Below are positions 13,129 to 25,430 of a stretch of DNA of 64,000 bases, one piece after another. Each line of letters begins with the position of its first letter. Position 1 is the first letter of the stretch. The notes beneath the pieces are model-generated. The model saw only the letters and a program-made list of their open reading frames with translations, was not told the origin of the DNA and did no database searches. The DNA is from Ailanthus altissimus (lineage: Eukaryota > Streptophyta > Magnoliopsida > Sapindales > Simaroubaceae): contig OX327706.1 in NCBI GenBank assembly GCA_946807835.1, positions 23,363,001 to 23,427,000 on the forward strand, read 5' to 3'. The position numbers were made by a program, and so were the translations under genes.

Positions 13129-13950
13129 TAATTTACACTATAATTTAACCAAGATTTACAACAAAAACAAGGTTTCTGACCGCTCAATTATAACCTAAAG
13201 TAATAATAAATTTCATTGCTTTGAAATAAACACTAGACATTGAAGTTGATCCTCAGAACTCTAAACATACTTTTCCATATATAAGACTTAAGCTTCGTAC
13301 AAAATTCCCTGAAGCACTGAGTGAGACTATAATTGAAGGCCAGTCACCTGAAATGTAAAACACTTGAAATAAATAAATTACAACCAAAAGTAGCATATCA
13401 TAAGAACATAAGGTTTCCTAAGAGAGACGGGTTAAATTTTCAATTGCACCAAAAGAAAAAAGAAAATCAAACCTTTTCTGCTTCACCCTCCGCACCTAAA
13501 CATAGATCAAATCCCAGTCTGAAACCAGTTTAAATAATGCATAGTTACGCAAAGTTTACAAACAAGAATCAAAATATGGTCTTTTTATACCCAACAAACA
13601 GAATATTGAAATCCCTCAAAAAAACAACAAAGAAAAGAACAGCTAAAAAACTCACCAAGAACTAAGCGTACAGAGACTTCACAGAAGAAACCGTCTCTCA
13701 TATCTTATTTCTAAGCAAAGCCAGTGGCTAAAATGATTGAACAAGAGCTATGGTGTCAAGCATCAGGGGCACCAATGAACAGAATCGGAAGCTTTGCAGT
13801 AGGAATAATAATAATGTGAAGTGTCACTTTATTTAGTAAATAAATTTATATAAAAACAAACGAACAAACAACAACAACAACACAACACAACACACTTTAA
13901 AGTGAATAAAAAAGAATAAAGAAGTGTGAGTGATGGATTGTCTCGTGTCT
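13129..13950 (-). other. probable 5' leader of the BTB gene with one intron, and promoter-proximal sequence
   Basis: Read on the minus strand, a donor (TCTTG then GTGAGT) at 13656/13655 and an acceptor (ACATTTCAG) at 13348/13347 would remove a 308-bp leader intron. The leader exons would be about 13950-13656 and 13347-13129. The CAA/ACAAC-rich stretch 13860-13895 is a plausible leader or promoter-proximal sequence. Inferred from splice signals only. Confidence 0.4.
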
Positions 13951-14099
13951 TGTTCCTTTTACTTTACCAGCGAGGAGAAGATGTGCTGTGTCTCTCTAAT
14001 AATCTCTTCTCTTATGCTTTTTGAAATTTTGATCATCACTACATGTAATCTGTGGGTCTCGGTTCTTGCATTGCATGTCTTTGCTTCTCTGCCAATTGT

Positions 14100-15145
14100 C
14101 TCTTAAATACTTCCTCTGTGATTAAACTGTCACGCCTACTCTATTTCTAATTTATTAATTCAATCTAAAAAAAACATACTTTTTGATATTAATTATTATA
14201 AATTTTAAGCTATTAAATTAATTTTATAATATGATAATAGGAATTTGTATCTGGGTATTGTAAATTTTATCTTCCTTTTATATTGTTTTTGGATACTTTA
14301 ATGTTTTGGTTGCTTTAGTGGACCGTCGTTGGATTTTCTAGGCAAAGCAACCACCATTATCAAGACATGGAAGATGATTGCAATGACTCAAATGCACTCA
14401 TGAACTTGCTAAATCTTGGTATAGAAACAGAAGATGGGGTGAGGGCAAATGGGACTATGTCCATTTAATAATAGTATATGTCTATGCGATAAGAGTTGAT
14501 GAAAAAGATGGATGGTCTAAACTGCCAAGAGTTTGAGCAGACAGTGATGATATTTTATTTGTTTTTGTTCTTGAAAGAATCTATAATTTTTTGGGGGTTT
14601 GCTCAATCAAGGAGTCAAAGTCAAGCAAGCTACATGAATTAATGGCTCTTCATTTTGGGAATTTACTGGAAGATGGTTTGAGTTTTCATATTCGTGATGG
14701 GATTAATATGAAAATGAATGGCAACAGTTGGCATCAATCATGTCTAAACCAACTCGTTGTAATTATAAATGTGAAGTGAAGTGGGGTTTTAAATTTAATC
14801 CCAAGTCTACTCACATGAATGATATATTATTGCATATGAATATCTAGCATATTCAAGAGATTTGCCCGCTAAGTGTCTCTGATAAAATTCAGATTCCCTG
14901 CTAATATCTCCATTATTAACAAGAATGAATTATAAATATATGTTTTTTTCTTTGATTTTTTGTTAAAAATGGTCAATCACAGTTCGTAAGAGATGTTGAC
15001 AGCATTTGTTTTTTTTAAAAAAAAATAGTAAATATATGTATTATTCATTAAAAAAAAATTAGTGCATTAATATTAATCATAAACTTAAAAGAAACTATAA
15101 TCAAAATTCACTTTAAAAAGAGATCTTGAAAGCTGTTAAAAGTAA
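14100..15145. other. intergenic spacer, no gene recognised
   Basis: AT-rich sequence upstream of the BTB gene. A 62-codon frame at 14591-14779 has no recognisable domain and is treated as chance. Confidence 0.5.
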
Positions 15146-15838
15146 GGGTGGGTAGAGCAGTTCAATTTGGTTCTAAATTTATTAAAAAAATTTAAATTTT
15201 TTATTTTTAGAACTAAATTATACCGTACGAACTTGTATATGAAAATTGAATTGTACCGAATTAATTCAATTTAATTTAATTTAGTTTAGTCTCTTAAATA
15301 TTTTTTAAAAAATTAAAATAATATATGTAAAAGATAAATTTCGTACAAAAAATAATGAAAAAAAGTATACGTTAATTTTAAATATAAAATTAATAAAAAT
15401 TTATGAACTAAATAAGTTAAAAAAAATAATTAAAAATTAAATTTTATCTAAACAAATAAAGTGTCCATCAATTTTAAATACTGAATTAATTAAAAATTTA
15501 TAAACTAAATAAGTTAAAAAATATTAAAATTTAAAATTATCTAAATAAATAAAGTGATTATCGACTTTTAAACACAAAAATTAATTAAGTCTATGAATTA
15601 AATAAGTTAAAAAATATTAAAATTAAAATTTATTAAAAAAATTATATGAAAAATTTTGTAAAATTTTATTTATATCTTTTGATTTAGTTCGATATTTTTG
15701 GGAATTAAAATTAAAAAATCGAACCAACCCATATTTATTTAAAGATCAAAATAAAAATAATTAATTAAATAATTTTTATATTTTAATACTGAACTAAATT
15801 GTTTGATTCAATTCAACATATATTTTTTTTATTCTCGT
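15146..15838 (+). mobile_element. hAT-like MITE, copy 1, with three internal tandem units
   Basis: It begins GGGTGGGTAGAGCAG and aligns by eye along its whole length with the element at 23670-24296, including shared blocks such as TATGTAAAAGATAAA and TATGAACTAAATAAGTTAAA. It has no coding capacity. The middle is made of about three tandem copies of a roughly 95-bp unit beginning near 15371, 15467 and 15560. Each unit has the form TCAATTTTAAATA, then TAAACTAAATAAGTTAAAAA, then AAATAAATAAAGTG. The right end has diverged, so its boundary is approximate and no clear target duplication remains. Confidence 0.65.
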
Positions 15839-18740
15839 CTAATTAAAAAAAATAGAGAGAAAATCTTAAAAGTACCAACCAACTGTAAAAATCAACAGTA
15901 AAGATTTTATTTATTAAATTGAAAGAGATGATTTTAATAGGAGTTTAAGATTCAAACATAAATTGTAATCAAATCATATGAAGCAAAAATCTAGTTGATG
16001 ATATATGCCACTGCAATGCCACCACAACCACTTTGAACTTATTACCTATCATCAACATTCCAAATCCACACTACCCTAAATTATTGCAAAGCATCTTCTT
16101 GATTACTATCTCCTCTCTAAATCAATGGTTTGATTTGTCAATCTAACTCAAATTTATAGTAGGTCCAACTAATAATAATAATAATAAAATAAATAAAATT
16201 CCCAAAACCCCAAATATCTTTTCATCTTTTGTGCTTCATGTTAAAGGTTTAAGGTCCATAAACTTTATAAAAAGAGGGTAAAAAATTAAAAATATCCCCC
16301 CTGAATCAATTCAAGTAATACTCACTAACAGTATTTCACAAAGAGAGAGAGAGAGAGGGAGAGAAGAGATGATGGGCAAATGTTGATGTCAGTAAGTTTT
16401 GAAAATCTTTTTGACTAGACTTTGCTTCTTTTTAATCATATTTGCCAATTGATTCATGGTCTCTTGCTCTCTTGGTCATGGCTTGGGCCTCCCTGCAAAG
16501 TGCAATAATGGAGTGGAGCTCACAATTACAAACAAGAAATGATGCAAAGTATTGAGAAAATAAAGAGAGAGAGAGAGAGAGACAGAGACAGAGAACACGT
16601 TTTCATCATCATATATCAAATGGTCCCAAAAAAACAAAGCAAATCCTAAAGATGGGCTTGCCCCCATTGCTGCAACTTTGGTCCACCATTATTCCATCAC
16701 CACTTATGTGCCAATTCATTCCCATTAAACTTGCATCTGCTACACTGTCATTAACCTTGTTACCTAAGTCTTTCTAACCTTTTTTTAATCATTAACTCTT
16801 CAAATATACCTCACTACTACATCCTCCTTTTTTTTCTTTTTTCTATTTAAAACAAAACATTACGTTTATAATTATAATTCTATTAGTATCTGATTAGATT
16901 TATTATGACACAATTCAAATATTTAAATTCATTATTGAATTGAGTCTATTCCTAACATTATTAAGAGAAATATATCTTACCTTCGCTTAGAATGAAGAGT
17001 TGTGCCCAAGTCTCCATTTTAAAGCTTTAGATTACCTTTCACCAAACCACTTATATAGAAAGGAATCGACCTACTTTTTAGTTCATATGATATTTAACTT
17101 GAAAACATAAATCAGCATCAATATATGATGAGAGGCAGTAAAATATTTTCAATTTTTTTTAAACATTTTTATCAATCTTGAATTTACTTTATTAGAATTT
17201 AACGATTTAAAATTTAATTTAATTTTAATTTTAAATTGCACGTTAGACATATAAGAAATGAACAAAAATAAATTAAAAGTAAGAAGAAATTAAAAAGCAT
17301 AAGAGAATATTTTTTTTCAATAGTGCCACGTTTAGCTCGCATTGGCATTGTGGCACCGCAGAGCCCAATTTTAGAAGATAAAAAATTTTAGGTCGACTTG
17401 ATTTCTTTGAGTTGGTTTTGTACTTCACTTTTGCGTGAATTTTTATTTTAACAAGAAATAAGATTTTAAAAAATATTTTAAAACTTATATAAAATCTTGT
17501 AAATTTCTTAATTGTTAAATATCTAAAAGCATGTAAGAGAGTGTCAAATAAAGAGATTAGACAATTTTCGGGGCTGAATGCGTGAAAAAATATTATAGAA
17601 ACTCTTGAATACTAAGTGAGTAAGAGAATGCTAATATATTTTTTAGAGAGCTCGTTTACTGATGTATTATTTGTCTCTTATTTAAGATTTTTGTGATCTT
17701 GAATCTTTGTGGTATGAGAGTTCTTTGGGAACGGAATAATAAAATAAATTAGAATCCTGTAATTTAATATATACATAAGTATTTATTGCCGAACTATATA
17801 TATTCTTATACTCTGTGTGATTGATTAATTGCATCAATTATATATTTGATCATTTTTTATAATTATGGTTGAAGTCTTTCGCATGCACTTAAAGTTTTTG
17901 AATATTAAATACTAATTTAAGAGGTATTAAGATGTATAAAAATCTCAATAATTAATATTAAAACTAAGACTGAGATTGATATCTAAATGATATCAAATTT
18001 TAGAATTTTGCCTAATTTCCTAACATACTTTATAGGTTCGGTTAGTTTTCATTTCTTCATAGATTTTTTTATAGATAATTGGATTTTGTATTACAAATCG
18101 TTTAGTCAAGAGATTATATCACTCATACATACAATACTAAGTGCAATTTTGTTCTTTTTTTAAAAAAAAAAATATTGTTAGCTGGGTCACAAACTTTAAA
18201 GAAAATTCTCATTTTGATTTAAATTTGAACCCTCCGTAATTCCAATTACTTCCTTTATCCAATTAAAAGTTTATAAGATTCAATTTAAAGATATAAAGTT
18301 TTGTATAACTCGAAAACAACCATATATTTAAATTATATATTATTTTTATTATAATTATATATATATAATTCTAAATTCGTCTTTTTTTTTTGTTTTGTTT
18401 TCAACGCTCCAATGTTCACAATGAAAAATAATTCACTCACAACAAAAACAAATGCTTTCAGTAAGTAGTAGTTTTTTATTATATAAAGAACCAACTTTAA
18501 GAATTGAAGAGAAGAAGAAAGGGCTTCTTGATGTCATGCATTTTGTTATTTTGATTTATTTTTCTGGGTGCGGTGCAGTGTGTGTATTGGATTAGAGACT
18601 GGAGAGATGCTCAACTCAACTCTACTTATTAAACAAAAGGAGACGGCGACAACAACATTATCCATGGAGCATGATAAGTGACAACAAGAGTCTAACAGGA
18701 AGCTTCAACACCAGGTGCCTTTGTGTATATAAATTATTGT
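15839..18740. other. AT-rich spacer, no gene recognised
   Basis: It contains an AAT microsatellite near 16170-16190 and GA microsatellites at about 16342-16366 and 16565-16582. The sequence is otherwise AT-rich. No frame longer than about 63 codons and no recognisable motif. Confidence 0.5.
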
Positions 18741-18994
18741 TGTTAATTTTAGTAAGAAAAGAAAATTATAATTCTTTTAGGCAAAGAGAACTACTTACAT
18801 TTCTTTACTAAGAAACATTACAATTTAAAGCCTAATAACAACTCACTAGAATTATAGTCCTAAGATTATGCCATGATCTCAACATGAACAACAAAATCAA
18901 ATAACAAACACTAGAAAAACAGGAACAGTTTGAAACATTCAATTAAGCAATATTTATGACTCTACATCAGCGGTCCTAAACACGTCATCTAACA
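18741..18994 (-). repeat. 3' LTR of the copia element
   Basis: 254 bp, homologous to 23007-23254 along its whole length. It has TG/CA ends and a neighbouring purine tract on the internal side. Confidence 0.92.
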
Positions 18995-19006
18995 CTCCTC
19001 CTTACT

Positions 19007-20490
19007 TTAGGAGCTACAAACACCAAGTTTTGTTCTCAGAAATTCGAACTTGCTAACTGGCATTGGCTTGGTGAAAATATCTGCAACCTGATCTTCTGTT
19101 TTGCAATGGACAAGAACAATAGCTCCATCTTTCTGTACTTCCCTTAAAAAGAATAACTTAATATTAAAGTGCTTTGTTTTTCCATGAAACACAGGATTTT
19201 GAGAGATTGTAATAGCAGCTTGGTTGTCAACAAAAATCTATGTACTTTCCTCCTGCTCCAGGTTAAGATCAATTAAAATCTTCCTCAGCTACAAGGCTTG
19301 ATTAATAGTGGCTGTTGCAGCAACAAATTCTACTTCAACAGTGGATTGAGCTACAACTTCTTTTTTTTTTCGAGCTCCATGAGAAAACACCAGAACCAAG
19401 GGTGAAACAGTAGCCCGAAGTGCTTTTCATATCATCAATGGAACCTCCCCAATCGTTATCTGAGAAACCAACCAGCTTGAACTCTTTGCTCATTGTAAAT
19501 TTAATGCCAAAATCACATGTGCCTTTGACATATCTAAGCACCCTCTTTGCAGCCTTGAGATGCCATTCACTTGCACAGTGCATAAACCGAGATAAAATAC
19601 TTACAGCATTTAAAATGTCAGGCCGAGTTGCTGTGAGATACATCAAACAACCAATCAGGCTTCTGAAATATGCCTGATCAATCTTCTCTGTTCCATCTTC
19701 TTTACAGAGCTTTTCCTTTGAATTCATTGGAGTACTCATTTCTTTGCATTCTTCAAGCTTAAACTTCTTCATAATCTGTTTGGCATATTTCTTCTGACAG
19801 ATGAAAACTTTATATTCATTCTATTTAATTTTCATTCCAAGAAAGAATGTCATCAATCCGAGATCTGTCATCTCAGAAACCTCCATCATCTCTTGCTTAA
19901 ACTTCTCCACAATACTTGTTTTGTTTCCTGTCATGAGCAGATCATCCACATATAGTGAGATGATAAGAATGTCAGCTCCATTGTGCTTGACATATAATGT
20001 TGATTCAGATAAGCTCTTAGTAAATCCTAAGTTCCGCAAATGTTCATCAATCCTGCTGTACCAAGCTCTTGGAGCTTGCTTCAAACTGTAAAGTGTCTTT
20101 TTAAGAAGATAAACCTTGTCTTCTTCTCTTTTCTTTACATAGCCTTCCGGTTGCTCGATGTAAATCTCCTTCTGCAGAAAACCATTCAAGAACGCTGACT
20201 TGACATCTAACTGGTACACCTTCTAATTATTTTGTGCTGCAACAACAAGTAAGAGTTTGATGATGTCGAGTCTAGCGACTGGTGCGAAGGTATCTGAATA
20301 GTCCACACTGGGTATTTGAGCATATCCTTTGACCACGAGCCTAGCTTTATACTTGTTGATTGAGCCATCAGCATTAAGTTTGGTTCTGTACACCCATTTG
20401 ACTCTAATTACCTTTCTATTTTGGGGTCGATTAACCAACTCCCACGTTTTTTTTTTCAATCATGAACAGCTCTTCCTTCATTGCAATAAT
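19007..20490 (-). pseudogene. copia reverse transcriptase and RNase H, broken
   Basis: RT fragments at 20459-20223 (KARLVVKGYAQ) and 20219-19821 (YQLDVKSAFLNG, catalytic YVDDLL) are separated by a single stop. The RNase H part follows at 19772-19335, and a final fragment at 19192-19007 ends DIFTKPMP. A long A run at about 19375-19364, read on the minus strand, has shifted the frame before the RNase H active region, and further stops lie in 19330-19200. Confidence 0.9.
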
Positions 20491-21876
20491 CTAGTTTTGA
20501 TCGGTCTTGGCTTCTTCATAATTTGTAGGTTCACACACAGCAACATTGCATCTTTGGTAAACATCAGAAAGTGGTCTTGTGCCCCTGATAGGTCTGTCAT
20601 CTACCATTTTACTCTTCCAATTTTCAATGCTTTGATCTGTTGTGTCCAAAACAGGAGACTTGAGTTTTGGCTCTTTTGAAGTTGAATCCATTTTCTTTGC
20701 ATCATCCCAGTTCCATTCTTCATTTTCCATGAAGTGTATATCCCTGCTTATAATAATTTTTTCATTTTGTGGTTGGAAAACTTTATAAGCTTTTGCAACC
20801 GAGCTATAGCCAATAAAGATACTTGGAAGTGCTCTTTTATCTAGTTTGTCTCTCTTGACCTGTGGAACATGAGTGAAGCACAAACATCCAAAAATTTTAA
20901 GGAAATTCAGAGCTGGTTCATATCCATACCAACTCTCAAAGGTTGTTTTATCCATCAATGCTCTTGTGGGAAGCCTGTTTTGCAAAAAAACAGCAGTGTT
21001 TGCGGCTTCAGCCCAAAATTGTTTTGGCAAGTTCTTCTCATGCAGCATACATATTGTCATCTCCAATATAAATCTATTCCGTCTCTCACCAACTCCATTT
21101 TGTTGTGGAGTGTATGGATTGGTTAATTGATGTTGGATGCCTGCCTCCTTGCAAAAATGATTGAATGTTTTGGAGGTGTACTCCTTGCCATTGTCAGATC
21201 TATGAGTCTGAATTCTACAGCCACTCTCGTTCTCAACTTTGGCTTTAAAGTTCCAGAAGACTTGAGACACCTCTGATTTATGCTTCAAAAAGAAAATCCA
21301 ACACATACGGGTGAAATCATCAATGAATACAACATAATAAAGACTACGGTTTAGAAAAGGCATTCTTTGAGGGCCTGCAATGTCAGTATGAATTAATTGC
21401 AGCTTCTTTGTTGCTCTCCATGTTGCCCTGAGAAATGGTCTCCTGCTTTGCTTTCCAAACTGGCATGTTTTGCAATTTGGAATATGTTCATCAAATTCTG
21501 GAAGATCATTTGCCATCTCCTTGGATTTCATCTGCAGCAGCCCTTAATGATGATAGTGCCCGAGCCTTTTGTGCTATAACTCAGTGATATTTTCTTTGAT
21601 TGAGAAAGCAGTTTGCTCATTCTCCAATAGATTTAGAGCAAAGCTTTTCCCTTTCATTTTTACTTTGAAAATATCTTTATCATCTGCATCTTTAATCAAG
21701 CAACTTTTGTCTTCGAACACAACTTTGTTACCCTTTTCAATTAGTTAGCCAACACTTAACAGGTTTTGATCAATTTCAGGGACATACAACACATCAGAAA
21801 TGAACTTTGTATCTGAACAAGTTGAGATTGCAACTGTTCCTTTTCCTTTCACAGCTATGTATTTGCCATTTCCAAC
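20491..21876 (-). pseudogene. copia pre-integrase and integrase, broken
   Basis: Begins with the GAG-pre-integrase region, where HKRLGHYHH is preceded by a TAG at 21576-21574 and followed by a TAA at 21546-21544. An open stretch 21531-20491 then carries the zinc-binding HIPNCKTCQFGK and the integrase triad: HTDIAGP, HRSDNGKEY and the Glu in NGVGERRNR. The C-terminal GKQ-like region and KIFGCLCF box follow. The core residues look intact, but the reading frame is closed at both ends. Confidence 0.9.
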
Positions 21877-22950
21877 TTAAACCTTTGATGAGTTTGCATT
21901 GCTTAATTCCTTGAATAAATCCTTGTTATATGTCATGTGGTTAGTACAACCACTGTCAATAAGCCAACTCTCACTTGATTCAATGCCAGAGAAACATGTA
22001 GCGACAAATAGGTGATCTTCTTCATCTTGATCAGTAGTCTTTGCCTCTTCACCGTGTTGTTGATTTATGTTTTTGCAGATAACAGCTTCATGCCCCATCT
22101 GATTACATTTAGTGCACTTAGCATCAGGTCTTTTCCAGCATTTAAATAGAGGATGACCCTTCTTTCCACAGTGTTGGCAAGGTAGATAGAATTTCTTCTG
22201 ATTTTCATTCTTTCCTTTTGCATTTGCAGATGCTACAATTGCCTTATTTCCTTCAAAATCCTTCTTTTTCTTTTTGTTTTTGGCCATATTTTGATGCTTG
22301 GCTGCTAAAGCTCCTTCAGTTGTTGTATCCTCCCTCATCAGTCTTCTTTGTTCTTGTGCTTGCAATGCATTAAGCACTTCTGTCAAGGAAATTTTTGACA
22401 GATCCTTGGTATTCTCCAAGGTAGTGATGGTTGCTTCCAATCTTTCAGGTACTGTAACAAGAATTTTTTCTGTAATTCTTAAGTCAGTAAATTCTGATCC
22501 AAGAAGCCTCACTTTGTTTACAATACAAAGAAGCCTGTCGGAGTAATCTTTGATCGTCTCGAAATCCTTCATTCTTTGAAGTTTAAATTCCCTAATCAAA
22601 TTTAGGACTTACATACCTTTAATTCTTTCATCTCCTTCGTATTCATTCTTAAGATAATCTCATATCTCCTTTGCTGACTTCAAAGACATGATGCGAGTGA
22701 AGATGGTGGATGAGACTGCAGCAAACAAGTAAGCCTTTGCCTTTGATTTCTTTGTCTTATTTTCTTTATGTGCTTTTATCTGTGCCATAGTGGGATTGTT
22801 CGGAAATGCAAAAATTTCATAGTCTTTTTCCACTGCTTCCCAAATATCCAAAGCTTCCAAATATGTTTCCATACGTACTACCTAAAGTTGGTAGTTGTTT
22901 CCGTCGAACACCGTCGGAGCAATTTTGGAGAAACTGGCTTCGTCTTCCAT
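21877..22950 (-). pseudogene. copia GAG and protease, broken
   Basis: GAG capsid and nucleocapsid followed by the aspartic protease. The likely start is the ATG at 22950. The frame is interrupted at 22884-22882 and by two stops between 22660 and 22600. Two CCHC zinc knuckles are visible (CQHCGKKGHPLFKC and CTKCNQMGHEAVIC), then the protease active site in WLIDSGCTNHM. The stops mostly fall where the family has Trp or Gln. It cannot yield full-length product. Confidence 0.88.
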
Positions 22951-23006
22951 GACCTGTTCAAATTCAAACACAGATCCCTTAAGAAGAAAGCTCTGATACC
23001 AGATAT

Positions 23007-23254
23007 TGTTAATTTTAGTAAAAAAAGAAAACTGTAATTCTTTTAGACAAAGAGAACTACTTACATTTCTTCATTAAAAAACATTACAATTTAAAGCCTA
23101 ACCCACTAGAATCATGGTCCTAAGATTATGCCATGATCTCAACATGAACAACAAAACCAAATAACAAACACCAGAAAAACAGTAACTGTTTGAAACATTC
23201 AACTAAACAATATTTATGACTCCACATCAGCAGTCTTAAACACGTCATCTAACA
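23007..23254 (-). repeat. 5' LTR of the copia element
   Basis: 248 bp, directly followed on its internal side by the primer-binding site. It is the promoter end of the element on the minus strand. Confidence 0.92.
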
Positions 23255-23669
23255 ATTATAATGTCGGTGCCTCTTTGAGCAGACCACACCACCCTTGCTA
23301 TTTCTAATTGCTTCCTTTTCGACGCTTTTGCATTTTCTATTTCAGTTTCTTGTCACCAAAACCCGCCCCTGTACTGTCACCCTTAGCCACCGCAATCCAA
23401 GCAATTCAGCATATGTTCTATACTAATGTCATGTATCTCTGCTTTCTCAGCATTTGTCCAGTTAAATGACCATGGTAACTCTATATTTCACGTCATTCCC
23501 CTTTCTTTTTTTTGGGTTTTTGTTTTTGTTTCTGTAAGCTTTCTGATTATCATTTATTCATTTCTATATTCTTCCTCCTTGTTGATTGATATAGATTGGC
23601 ACTTTTGGCTTCCTCTCTATGCTTGTGCCTGTGTTGTTAATCTGGTGAATTTGATAATATCATCTCTAA
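23255..23669. other. spacer between copia element and MITE, no gene recognised
   Basis: Pyrimidine-rich sequence with an 86-codon frame (23426-23686) that runs into the MITE and has only hydrophobic low-complexity content. Nothing recognised. Confidence 0.45.
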
Positions 23670-24296
23670 GGGTGGGCACATTATAGTTCAGTATTTTTTA
23701 AAATCGAATTAAAAAAATTCAAAAATTTTATTTTTAGAACCGCACCATACTAAATCATGTATGAGAATCAAACTACTCCGAATTGATTCAAACCAATTTG
23801 ATTCGGTTTTTTAAATATCATCTAAAATACTAAAATCATATATGTAAAAGATAAAATTTATATAAATTTTTTTAGAAAAAAGTGTACGTCAACTTTAAAT
23901 ATTAAATTAATAAAAGTCTATGAACTATATAAGTTAAAAAATTATTATTTGAGCACATAATTAGTTGAAATTTTATAAACTAAATAAATTTTAAAAAAAT
24001 ATTCAAATTAAGATCTATTCAAATAAATAAAATGATGATCGACTTTTAAACATTAAATTAATTAAAGTCTATGAATTAAACAAGTTAAAAAGTAATTATA
24101 ATTAAAATTTATTAAATAAATTATATAAAATTTTATTTATACCCTTCGATTCGATATTATTTGAGACCAAAATAAAAAATTAAATCATATTTATTCGAGA
24201 ATCAAAATAAAATAAATAAATTACTATACTCTAATACCAAACTAAACCAACCAATTCAATCCACTTGATATTTTCAATTCAAATATTTTTTCACCC
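23670..24296 (+). mobile_element. hAT-like MITE, copy 2, with 8-bp target duplication
   Basis: Begins GGGTGGGCACA and ends TTTTTTCACCC, a short terminal inverted repeat (GGGTG/CACCC). It is flanked by ATCTCTAA (23662-23669) and ATCTCCAA (24297-24304), an 8-bp duplication with one mismatch. An 8-bp duplication and a GGGTGGGC-type end fit non-autonomous hAT elements. 627 bp, AT-rich, non-coding, same family as 15146-15838. Confidence 0.75.
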
Positions 24297-24304
24297 ATCT
24301 CCAA

Positions 24305-25000
24305 TCTCATCCAACACAATAATTACATGTGCTACCAAAGTAGCACTATAGTTTGGGATATACTTGTTTATAAAGATAGCAATAGAAGATTTTGTAACAG
24401 GGATAACTGGTTTTATTCATTAGATTTGACAGAGAGAGTAGTAAGAGAAAAAAAAATTTGGAAGTGGATAATAGTCATTTCCATGATTTTGTATTTGCAA
24501 GCATCATCAGAGACAAGACATCCCAAGCAAAGTAAAAAAATGACAATTTCAAGATTCATCGACATTGTTGACATATTAGCCCGTTCTTTATCTTACATTT
24601 TTAGAATATAGTTTTCATTGTAATAATTGGTGAATCATCATCAGCTTTGTTGGCCTTCGGTTATGGGCTCCCTTCGTCTTCTTTGTGATTCCAAAAGGAG
24701 AAATAAAGCTCTGATCAAATCAATTGCCCAGCACCCACCCATTGTTGGAAAAGGGATTCAGTTTTAGATGAATCTCGGGACTCAGCTGGTTGCCTTCTTA
24801 TTATAGATTGTTCATATTCTTAGAAAGAGTTTTTCGTTATACAGAGCATGAGAAGTTCTGATATTATGTACTTTTGTCTCCTACACTCACGATTCCTTCA
24901 ATTAACTGTTTGACTATACAATTTCTGTGAACATGCTGTCACAACTGGAATCTGGAAACAAACCAAAGCTAAATGATGAAAAACCTTTATACAGGAAATG
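24305..25000. other. spacer downstream of SUVR5, no gene recognised
   Basis: A 94-codon frame at 24327-24611 has no recognisable domain. The right end probably merges with the SUVR5 3' UTR. Confidence 0.4.
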
Positions 25001-25430
25001 GAGGATTAAACAATAATCCCAAGCAGTTTCGATACATTGACCAACTACGCATCAAAGGACTACCTTTGCTTTCGTTAGGCTGACCTAAACAAGACTTACC
25101 AACAAACTTCACAGAAAAGGAAAACAATTCACTAAGCAAATAATCAGGTTTCATACCCATTTCTTCTAAAAGCGCGTGTCAGGTACTATCTATCCAGTGG
25201 AGAAGATCTCCAGAAAACCCATTCCCATTGCTGGAAGTTTTGGCACTTTATTGTGGCCTTCATGCAAGGTGACCTGCTTAAAAAATGAACTTGTGAGCAG
25301 CTATTGTGGCAACAAGGCAACATCACAAAAATGTCCCATCTTCATCCCCATATTTTGCTTCTTCTTTCCCAAAGTTTCAAAGCAACTATTTTGTGAGCCG
25401 TTGAGACTAGAATCATGTCACTTAAGACAT
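25001..25430 (-). other. probable 3' UTR of SUVR5
   Basis: Follows the TAG at 25433-25431 on the minus strand. The end is not marked by an unambiguous polyadenylation signal. Confidence 0.35.

Larger units (their letters stand above)
18741..23254 (-). mobile_element. Ty1/copia LTR retrotransposon, complete but inactivated
   Basis: About 4.5 kb. The right LTR (23007-23254) is the 5' LTR and the left LTR (18741-18994) the 3' LTR; both have TGTTA...TAACA ends when read on the minus strand. Next to the 5' LTR is a primer-binding site, TGGTATCAGAGC (23001-22990), complementary to initiator tRNA-Met. A purine-rich tract abuts the 3' LTR (about 19008-18995). Domain order is GAG, protease, integrase, reverse transcriptase, RNase H, which defines copia. 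Flanks ATTGT and ATTAT look like a 5-bp target duplication with one change. The LTRs differ by roughly twenty substitutions plus a 6-bp gap, so the insertion is not recent. The reading frame has about a dozen nonsense codons and one frameshift. Confidence 0.95.
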
